Shown here: piece by piece, positions 21,104 through 30,848 of the stretch
How the letters are laid out: each line of letters opens with the position of its first letter
How positions within the stretch are numbered: position 1 is the stretch's first letter
Assembly: GCA_033030425.1 (NCBI GenBank)
Contig: JAUFSD010000017.1
Span: forward strand, 186,001-250,000
Reading direction: 5' to 3'
Source: Verpa conica
Lineage: Eukaryota; Ascomycota; Pezizomycetes; Pezizales; Morchellaceae
DNA length: 64,000 nt
Notes under the pieces: generated by a model
The model's database searches: none
Seen by the model: only the letters and a program-made list of their open reading frames with translations
What the model was told of the DNA's origin: nothing
Made by a program: the position numbers and the translations under genes

Positions 21104-22826
21104 TTAGGCAGCAGCCCGGAACATTCTCACCGTTGCATACTTCGGTGCCGTAGTCAACGAGGAATCCACCGGGACTTCCCTGTACGGTAAAGAATCCGCC
21201 GGTTCAATCCTATCGTACTTCTGAAGTATACGTGTGACCGTATATGACGCCTCAGTGAGTGCATATTGCTCTACAGGTCATTAGCTTTCTATATAATCTC
21301 TCTCTAGTAGGAGGGGAGGGGGATTAGTAGGTTTACTTACGACCTAAACAAATTCTTGGCCCGCCATTGAAGGGGAGATATTCCCAACTCTTGCCTTGGC
21401 CTTCGCCCCAGCGCTCTGGTCGGAACTCGGCTGCGTCTGGACCGTAGAGGTCTGTTCGGAGGTGTAGGGCCTTGACAGCGTAGTCGACTCTTTGGCCTTT
21501 CGGGACAAATACCGGCGAGAGACCGTCTGGTCCGCCGCCCTTAGGAAGGACAGTGTTTTTGTTTGCATAGCGGCCGTTGACGGGTACAGAAGGGTATAAT
21601 CGGAGTGCTATTTATTTTGTAGTGTTAGTATTAACCAATACAGAGCAGTAGATAATTAGCAAGGGGGGGGGGAGGTCAAAATTACCTTCATTCAATACGT
21701 ATCTCAAGTAGGTCACATCTTTCAACCCGCTGAATGTTGGCTTTTTCCCATTTCCGTCTGCACCTGTTCCGAAAGCATCGAGGATCTCGTTTCTCAACTT
21801 GTGGTACACACGGGGATGTCTTGCCAATAATACAAATGTAGCACCAAGCAACGACGCAGTGGTATCCCGTCCAGCAAGTAAAACATGCAACAATTGGTCT
21901 CTAAGGTATTTCGGGTCCCTGTTCTCTTCCGCGATGGCATCCAAGAATACATACTTCTTCTTATTCGGGTCAACTTTCCGCTGCTTCTTCTCCGGGTGTA
22001 GCGCAAGGTCGACGAAATGATCCATAAATTCGTGGCAAGCCTTTGTCGCGTCCCTAAACTTCTTTGGATTAATAAGCCAATACAGGCCCCGCATGCGTGC
22101 ACGGATCATCAGGTAGTGTTGAGCGGTGTTGAAAGCTTCTCCGAAACCGAGTTTACCGTCTTTGGAACTCTCTGGGACTCCCGTTGAGTTTTCTTCTGAT
22201 GAAAGAAGCGAGTTGACGCTTTCGCCTAGTAAGAACTCTGTTGCCGAGTCAAGTGTTAATCTGAAAAACAATGGCTGCAGATCTACAATGTTTCCGGCGG
22301 CGTTATCAATGCGGTCCATTAATCGCTGGACGTGGACATCGAGACTCTCTAAATCGCTGACTTGGTCCCTAGAGAATTGCGGTCTCAGAAGCATCCGTGA
22401 GTGTTCCCACCCTGCACCATCGAGCGTGAAGATTCCGTCGCCGAGTAAAGGGAAGAAGCTATTGTGTCTTGCAGGGCCCAGCTCGAAATCCTTGAAAGAT
22501 GTTGCCAATACAGTCTTGATATTCTCTGGCTCGATGGTGGCCATCACTTTGGCACCAAGAATTGTACCAGTCCAGGTGTTTCCAACCTTTGGGTACCGTG
22601 AAGCGATGAGATCGACATGTTTTGAAACTTTGGCCGCCTGGATGAGTTCCCACCAATTCGGGATCCCGAACCAAGGTGAAGGGAGCTTTGCTTGTATTGG
22701 TAGACAGTTGTGGGCTTTTGCGAATTTTCGGTCCTGGTAGGCACGGTTGAGGGAAGAGAGTAGCTTTGTGGTAATGTAGAAAACGACAAAGGCGAGCCCT
22801 AGTAGCTTGATATTTTGTTCTATCAT
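21104..22826 (-). CDS. cytochrome P450, CYP52-type (fatty-acid/alkane omega-hydroxylase family)
   Basis: Three exons, 22826-21686, 21607-21341 and 21270-21104, give 524 residues, the usual CYP52 length. An N-terminal anchor (~residues 6-25, [16 protein letters not shown]) puts it in the ER membrane. The I-helix shows AGRDTTA, the K-helix ExxR reads NEALRLYP across the first splice, the PERF-like region is FRPERW, and the heme loop is [13 protein letters not shown] with ligand Cys ~467, completed across the second splice. The [13 protein letters not shown] continuation is diagnostic of this group. Family members hydroxylate the terminal carbon of alkanes or long-chain fatty acids; the substrate here cannot be read. 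An upstream in-frame GTG (22838) is ignored in favour of the ATG at 22826. Clan and motifs are certain; the exact CYP family is likely. Confidence 0.93.
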
Positions 22827-25628
22827 TGTAGTAGTCACTGGTCCCAGCTCGTGTAAAAAAAAGTGACTTGTGGGGATAGTGTTGGGGGATTTTCTGAGAG
22901 GGGGGGAGTCAAGCTAACTATATAGATATTCTCGAGACCTAGTAAACCCCTAGAAGAGTAGCCACGAGAAAATCCTGGAACATGAAATGCATAGGCCGCA
23001 GCCTGCCTCCGATGCGTCGGTGGCTTGCCGGATTTCGCTTCATTGGATATAATTCTCATTACAATCAGCTGCTTAGCCGATCTCCCCCCCTCTTCAACTA
23101 CTAAACAAACCTAGACCGTTGGGGTTTCTACTATTTCGAGTAACACAGCCTATTGACGATTCGACGTCACATTGGATAAGGCACAGTAAGGCGAGAATAC
23201 TTTAAACTAACCTTATACCAATTAAAATCTCAAGACATTTGATCTCAAGCAGGAAACTTCGCGTTGTTACGCGTTACATTCTAGCTCTTACTGTGCCTAA
23301 TGATAGGTGGGGCTTGGTTTCCTATCTAGGGTACTCCCGCACAACGGATCATATGCCACTCCTAAGACTTCTTAGGAGCAGGATGGATCCCTCCCGAATC
23401 AATACCTGACGCATATCTTCGGAGCTTCGGAAGCCCGAGTTTGAGCCCGAGTTTGAGCCGAGAGGTGGATTACATAGTTGTATATATTGCTCGGGACATT
23501 ATCTAGGCCTTCTCGGTCGCCGGCAGCCCGGATGGTTTAGTATTCTAGTGATTATGTCTTCAACCAGTGCAATTGATATATGTGCCGGGATCCCGATATA
23601 CGCAATTTACGGTAGATCTACTAGCATTAATGGTAGAGACATGGGTATCTACTGCTGGCCCTCAAATAATCCATAAACCTGGTGTCGGACAGCCTCGAGC
23701 TCGGTGCATCAAGCTTAGAGCAAATCACGGCGTATCCGGTGGTAAATGATCACAAAACCTAATTTTGCGGAAAAAGAAATTCTGAATACCTTATCACAAA
23801 AAGCGCACTTTTGTGGAGAGGGAAGAGAGAGAGAAAGCATAATGTAGGGTTGTGCTGTTATGTGGCCTGTCCCCTGTAAGCCAATCAGGTTTCTAGAATT
23901 AAATGTAGTCATGTGATGGAATTTTATGTCAACAATACCCACCCAATCCTTAACCCGAGTGAAGCAAGCTCAAGTGAAACCCGCGACTACTAGGTTTTAG
24001 ATCTACGACTGACCTTTTTGAAAGCTGGCTTTCGTGCCTAACGCGTTACACCTGAGGAGAGAAAGAAAGAAAGAAAAAAAAAAAACACCAACCAGAGAAT
24101 GTTTTGATAAAAAAAATGATTTCCCTTGTAACGGCGCACCGTGCACACATGCACTTTTCTTTGTTTTTTTTGTTTTTTTTTCAGCCTCAGGTTTCACTGC
24201 AGCCTCCATGTTGTGTTTCAATAGGATCGTGATCTCGATCGAATCAGTACTGCGTACTTTAGGAAATGCAGTGTCATATCATATTTATAAAAAAAAAAAA
24301 TGAAGCATGTGTCAGTATATCGGTAACTCCGTAGTAATCGCGTGTTCATTTTTTTTTTTTGCATTTCTTCTCACGTATCTCGAATCATAAATATGTATTT
24401 TTTTTGCGATCTTTGAGTATCACGAGCTTCGAATGCGTTGAGGAGGGGCTAGCTAGTACGAGGTATTGTAGTCATTCTCATATGGTAAGTGCACAAGCTG
24501 TAGGCTAAAGTGCAAACTGCGAGTGTCAGTAAAAATTTAGATATCTATTTAATAAATAGAGCTGTAGTCAATGACTTTAGCACTTTCTAGAGCGTTCTGA
24601 TCGCTGATTATGGTCGTATAATATCTTGCTTTAAATATTCACTTTGTTCCACAAGGCTAGACCTAAATACCACAGGGTTACTGACTACATGTATGCATAC
24701 GGGACTAGATAGTTAGCCACAAGCCACTCTTAATAAGACCTACTCTCTAAGAACAGGGTATCCTTAAATAAACTATTCTCTCTATCCAGCTCTACCCTCG
24801 TGATGAAATACCCCCCTACTAATACAACCCCTCAATCATCTACACCCCCCAAACACAATATTCAACCGCTCAAGTCTGTAGCTCCGCGCCATACCGTAGA
24901 TGTGTCATAAACGAATATAAAAAAAAAAAGCCAACTACTACGCATTCTTTGTGATGTGCAAGCCAAGGGTGATACAAACCGCGTCACTCCGCGGAGTTCT
25001 CCATGGTTTTGTGGAACAAGATTTAATACGTAAGTTTAAACAGAAATATAAAAGAAATGAAGGGTTAGGGTCCGGAGTGGCCGGGGGCATTGGTTCTCTT
25101 GTTAATGATGGCTGTGCGGGGGTGATAGAATAATTGTTGCCGGTATATATGTAACAAGGTGGGCTGGTTCATAAGGAATCACTCGATTGGTTACAATCTA
25201 ACTAGGATGGAGTTTGTATTACCTCGGTATGTCCGACGCTAGTACGTATATGTAGGTACAGCATACAAGGCATACGCTATATAGCAACTAAAGTAACTGA
25301 TACTGAGATCAGTTCATTTGTGGTCTAGTGCCGCTAATAAGATTAAACTTAATGTACTCACTCATATGCATATAGCCAAGCAGATCGTATATGCCGGAGC
25401 TTTCTACGTGGCGCAATTACTCCGACCTACTTACAGGAATACTTCCAGTATAGGAATTAAAAGGCAATTACCGTTCTCATAATTTTTGACTTAGGTATAT
25501 ATTTTACAACTATTATGTATGGGGGGAAAGCCATGGCATAACCAAATATACTACATCTCCGAACATCAAGAGAAAAATACAAATACCAAAACCTGAATTA
25601 CCATTACACTAGGCACTCATCGCCTTTT
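22827..25628. other. intergenic, poly-A/T tracts and one MITE-like element
   Basis: 2.8 kb without a supported gene. It includes a small hairpin at 23005-23024 (CCGATGCGTCGG core), the TIR element at 23180-23297, and A/T homopolymer tracts between 24060 and 24400. Confidence 0.5.
23180..23297. mobile_element. 118-bp TIR element with TAA duplication (Tourist/PIF-Harbinger-like MITE)
   Basis: The left end reads GGCACAGTAAGGCGAGAAT and the right end is its near-perfect inverse, with 11 identical terminal bases (GGCACAGTAAG) and further matches (AGAAT) after a 3-nt difference. TAA flanks it on both sides (23177-23179 and 23298-23300). Three-bp T/A-rich duplications with GG-initial TIRs are typical of PIF/Harbinger MITEs. 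It encodes nothing, so it would be non-autonomous. Confidence 0.6.
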
Positions 25629-27558
25629 TCACTTCTTACAAGTATTAAACTTGGCAACACTAGGGTCATGGTCTGAAACCTGCCCAGTTTTGGTATTCCA
25701 GGTATTGATATGAATCTATCACTGGAAGTTAGTCATTATTCTATATCAGTACCGTGTGGGGTAGGGTTTATAAACATACGTGCTCATACTGCGCGCCATG
25801 CTTCAACGGATAACTAATCAGCATGTGATCAAGTTGCTGGCAGTTCATATCAAATAGATAAGTGTATCTCTCCTCCACCGGTAGGCCCACAACCTCATCC
25901 ATGTCATAAACAATCCCATTGAATGTCTTCATTGGCTGGACATAGCTGAACTCGTTGAAGTCACCAGCAGCGATGATGAGAGCATCCTTATTCTCCTTCT
26001 GAATGTCACTGATAAAGCCAGCAACTGCTTCAGCCTGTAATTGACGATCGTCAACCCCACCATTTACAGGAGGCCTGGCATCGCCTTGAATGGAAGATGA
26101 TCCGCCCTTAGACCCAAAGTGTACGTTAATCGTGAAGACTGTGCCACCTCCAATAGTGTCGAATGCAGCCACAAGGGGTTTGCGAGAGTTCGTCCATGCG
26201 GTATTGTTTGGGTCAATACGGCCAGGGTTGAACTTAAGCTCTGGACCAGGGAGGACTTCGTTCTTGTCCGTGCTTGAGCCAGGGTTAGGGTTTCGGAGGG
26301 TAAATAACTCTGGTTTGTAGAAGTATGCAACACGGATATTTCCACCAGGCTGGCCACCGTCCTGGTCGTCAACCGGCGCAATTTCAAGAAAGCTGTATGC
26401 AACACCCGAGATCTCCTTAATTGCATCGGCGAGGGTCTGTAGTGTGACATTGCCAGAGACAATAGCACTATTGGTGGCCCCATCGTTATCTTGAATTTCT
26501 TGTAGGAAGACGAAATCGGGGGTGCCGAGATAGTTTGCAATATGGTCTGCGACGAGAGGAAGATGCGCAGATGTAGGAGTGAGGTTCTCAACATTATAGG
26601 AGCCAAAAGTAAGACCTTCACAGCTTCCATTGGACTTGAGGCTTGTTGCAGGAGGGAGAAGTGGAAGGGCATTGGCTGTGACGGAGAGGGCAGTGAGTGG
26701 AAGAATGCGGTAAAATCCAAATGCATATGTTACGACACCCGTGATATCCCCGAGAGAATCCCCGAGCTTTGTAGCAGCATTGCTAGTCCCATCAAGGGGA
26801 TCTCCAATCACTATAGGAAGTCAGTATAATTACAAACTAGTAAAAATAAATGGGATCATACATATAGCTTCTGGGTTTGCGTCTGCGCCAATACCTGGCA
26901 CAATTGTCAAGCCACCCCTTGCGTTCTTTCCCGTCACTCGATAGTTACCACGAACCCAGACATCACCGTAAGTGTTCGGTAAAGCCAGAGCTACTGGTGC
27001 CTTCACTGATACTAGCTCTCCAGACAAGCTCTCCCAGAAATCCAAACCGTATTTATCTTGCTGAATGGTAGCATTGACCACGGATACCAAACTCTTGTTA
27101 TTAGGCACGCCGAAGACATCGTTATCATCAAGTTCAGAGTACCGGTAGGCAGGTGGGGACCTGTCTACTCCGAGGACTACAGGCGTGACTGAATTTCCTG
27201 AAGAGACCTTTCGTAGGTTTGTTGGGGAGGAGATCTCAGTAAGGTACAAGTAATCCTTACTAGACCGGTACTCGGCAACCTTTCCGTCGATTGTGATGAT
27301 ATCTCCTGCTGTGACATTCCCTCTGATCGCAGCTGATGAGGTGAATACATATATCGAGTTCGAGCTCTGGACATTTCTGTCCGGAGTTGTGTCGCGGAGG
27401 AAGAAACCTGAGGGACCAACTGCAGTGACAAGACCTGTGACATCACTCACGCTCTGGCCTTCGTAGGGGGACCGAAAAGCAGGGCCATTGATCGCGGAGA
27501 TGGTCACCGCCGAGACAACTGAGGGTAAAAACCCAGAGGCGAAAAGAATGAACCTCAT
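25629..27558 (-). CDS. secreted endonuclease/exonuclease/phosphatase family protein
   Basis: Exons 27558-26862, 26810-25780 and 25715-25629 give 604 residues. The ATG at 27556-27558 is chosen because it starts a signal peptide (MRFILFASGFLPSVVSA); the upstream in-frame start is only a GTG. The N-terminal third (to ~240) is the OB/beta-rich region often preceding the nuclease in this family. The EEP domain follows: GLTFGSYNVENL, FLQEIQDN with metal-binding Glu, TINVHFGSKGG, and AAGDFNEF with the catalytic Asp/Asn pair. The last 28 residues in exon 3 supply the final SDHDPSVAKFN motif, whose His is essential for catalysis, so the last splice is well supported. Fungal and bacterial relatives are extracellular nucleases (ExeM-type) or phosphodiesterases. 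Likely role: extracellular nucleic acid degradation, which is inference. Confidence 0.9.
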
Positions 27559-30500
27559 TATCGTGGGTTTTGCAAGGACAATAAAGAGACTGTTCCTTGA
27601 TTTCAAATGCGCTGAAGCTCTACAATCCTGCGGCGACAGTGCCAGTCTTATACTCCTCACCACGGCGGTAATTCGGCCGATATTTCAGCGCGATCCGGAA
27701 TTGGAGATACGATAACTATGCCCCACCAGCTTAGAAAGTTTGGGAACAAACACCTGTCGATAGGTCCCCTTGATTAAATTGTAATTTCCATATATGAACG
27801 CTCACGATGCGCAATGGGTATATGGCAGTGGCATTTTCCGAAGCTTTAGATGCACGTGTTGCTCTATATTGAGTTCGTCAGCTCTTAGGAGCAAGCCCCG
27901 CGTTTTACTTCTACTATCAGCTGCAAAAAGCCGATATCTCACAAGCAATCAAAGTCCTGAATGATCATCTTGTCCGATAATTGATTGTTGAGCCTCTTTT
28001 GCCACTCTCGGCAAAATTAGACGAATAGATTAGCAGGGTCGAGGACTTGTTCACCTTCCGTTTTGTGACTTGTTCCTGGGGACAGATCTTTAACATCCAA
28101 TAGAGTTATCTCGTGGGGAGTGACAGAAACGCCCAGGGGCAAGATCGCTGATGAACGAATAGGAAGGTGGGGAGGTGGGGGGAACCTGTGCCTGTTCTCG
28201 GCCAGTTGCGGAACACGGAGACCGCCTGTATGCAAGGTACGATAACTCCCAAAGAAGAGATAAGGTTACTGATGACAGGGGTAGGGGCGACCCATACAAC
28301 ACCATGGACCACTCATGATGTTGAAAGATGGTCGATGAAAGACGGTCGACAAAGAGCCGAATGTTATCCATCTGCGGTGAATATATATTAACATGAGCAA
28401 TTCGACTGTAGCTTTTGTAGATAATTGAATATCGTGTCTAAAGCCTGATCAGTAATCTGTATGTTTATAAAAAATAAATATCACATACTTATAAATGTGT
28501 ATTTTTCTCTCACTTAGGAGTCTATCTCGCGTAGATGGCTTAAAGACTTTTTTGTAGCATTAATAAAGGGTCCGGTTTTGGATTATATCCGTTCCGGTGG
28601 TGCCTGGGAACACATCAGCTTTAGGATTGGTATTGAAGATAAGAAAGTATCACCATAATAGAGGTCAATGCTCTTACGCTGAGGAGTTGATGACATCATA
28701 TAGGTCTAAGCAAGGAGTCTTTTTGTGTCGCTTGTCCTACTTATTCAAGCGGTTGAAAGGCTAAAGTTAGGAAATAAATATCCCTAGACGAAGATGCCTC
28801 GTGAAAGTACATCTTTGTGCATAGGGGCCTCCCGTTGAAGGTTGTCTCGGGAATTTCCCTCGATGGAATCCTACACTTGTCGATGTTTGGGTGTATGTAA
28901 TGATCCTGTTCAGTGTTATTAATAATTATATGAAGGTTAATCTGTTAATCAGTGGGGTTCGAATTAGTACCTGGAGGCCTAATAATTGTGGGGAAGCCTT
29001 AGAGTTACCGATAGTGCTTTACAGGAGTGGGAAACTTTGGAGGTACACCAGGCGTTCTCTGGAATATTCAAGACTCAAGCAAATGAAATGTAGAGAATGA
29101 GTATTTCGTCTATTTCTAGCCGGTGTCGCCATATATATGCCAAAATACCCCGCTCTTGGGGCCATTGCTCGTCTATTCCCATTCCCGTCTCTAGCCATAT
29201 ATCTGTACAGTACCTAATTAGTGACCATGTATTTATTCATTCATTCCTAATTAGGGAGATAGCTCCGGCGTAAGGCCAAGCCGAGTGAGTTCTTGTGACC
29301 AGAGACCAGTAGGTACAGCTACCATGACTGGCAAGAAGCAAAGTGTTCCAGCTTCCACTTTAAAGCTACATGTGCTTGTAATTGAATAGACGTGGCTGTG
29401 TATCGAAAGAACGCCACTAAGGGGGCAGCGGAGGATCCTACAGCCCCCCCAGTGGACTCAAAAGGACAAGAAAACAACAGTAATACAGGAGGGCGGCTCA
29501 CCTAGCGGTAAGAGTCCGCCCCCCTGCCCCTGGGGTCGATTGTTCGAACCCCGGCCGCACGGAGATTACTCTTTCCTCCAGCTGTACGTTATCACCACGA
29601 GCTGTAAAGGATTGAGGAACTACCTTTTGCTAGGTGGAAATTGGGTCAGCTTTTTTCTCTATAAATCATACTTCTCTTGAGCCTATTATTTCAGTATATT
29701 ATTAGATAACTTGGTAGGATTTTACTATTGTCTGGTTTCCGTTCTGATACATGGGGGTTGTTTTTCGAGGCATTGCATGGCTGTTTCCTTATCCCTCCCC
29801 ATTATCACTACACACTTCTTAGTCAACTATAACCCTGAACACACTATTCCAGAACCTTCTAAAAAAGACCCAACGAAACAAGTAATTACTTGCTAAAACA
29901 TAATATACACTAGAGATATACAAAGAGCTCTTTACCGAAGTTCCCCGAAAGTAGATCCTTCAGGGTTCTATCTGTAAATTGATCTCTTGTGGTACTAGCT
30001 GCTGACCTTTGTTATTGCATGCATAAACTCGGTGACGTCCATATGCCTAAAATAAGCGGAGAGTAGGGTTTTATTAGGCCTCCGAGGAAAATCCCCTTAG
30101 GATACGTTGAAGTTTATCGTGGCGGTATTTGTGAGGTATACGAGGTTTTTCTGTAAAACGTTGAAGGCTGTAAGTTAGGATAAATTCGATCTTGGGCAGA
30201 GCTTGGTTAGCGATTAGTTAATTTATTGCTCTTAGGGCTCGTCGAGGGGGGGGGGGGCACTAGAAGGATAAAAGAGAAGTCAAGGTGGGGTATAAAGCTG
30301 TCAGTGTGTTTATTGGAGGTGTGCCTCTCTACTCAGCTCTTTTATATTATGTTTTCTAATTCTTTTTCATCTATAAAGACTCACTTGGGAATAGTTCTAC
30401 TTCTGGAAATATAATGATGGTCTATATTTACATGCTCATGGGTTTTTTTGGCCTAAGTGTAGGGTGAGTGACTATGATGCTAGATGTTGATCTGTCGGGC

Positions 30501-30848
30501 TGTTTTGAGTCTAAATTGCCTTAAGAGGATCTAATATGCCTTTAGGGATCATCTTAAATGAACTTGACATGTCTGCCGAAGAACTCCCGAGGGGAGATCA
30601 CGTGACATAAATTAACACCTCAAATGAATATGCACAAACAAAGCCTAAGAACGGGTGGAGTATTATCTAATACTATATAATTTCTAATCAAGATATATTC
30701 TGACCCAAGGAATTCAATTATATAATCATCCAAATCTCCTAGTAGCGCGTTACCACTCAACGCGTCTTCGCCCCTTGCAGTAACGCGAAACCCCAACCTT
30801 CGCGCCGTCAAATTTTCAACGTCATCCTCAGATAGCAAAAATACATAA
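27559..30848. other. intergenic, with a structured Pol III-like segment
   Basis: 3.3 kb without a supported protein gene. It holds the structured element at 29491-29656 and a 12-nt G-run at 30246-30257. Small ORFs at 28.0-28.4 and 28.9 kb show no recognisable protein. Confidence 0.5.
29491..29656 (+). ncRNA. candidate Pol III transcript / tRNA-related SINE-like element
   Basis: An A-box-like CCTAGCGGTAAGAG (29501) and a B-box-like TGTTCGAACCCC (29541) are about 40 nt apart, as in tRNA genes, and a T6 run at 29651-29656 could terminate Pol III. GGGCGGCTC (29491-29499) pairs with GAG-t-CCGCCC (29512-29521), and GGGGT-CGA pairs with TCGAACCCC around the B-box. No tRNA cloverleaf forms: the T-stem and acceptor stem fail. 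A tRNA-derived SINE or degenerate tRNA is possible. Confidence 0.3.

Noticed and set aside
29491..29570. Genuine tRNA gene
   Set aside because: A- and B-boxes exist but T-stem and acceptor stem do not pair, so no cloverleaf; kept only as a Pol III-like candidate.
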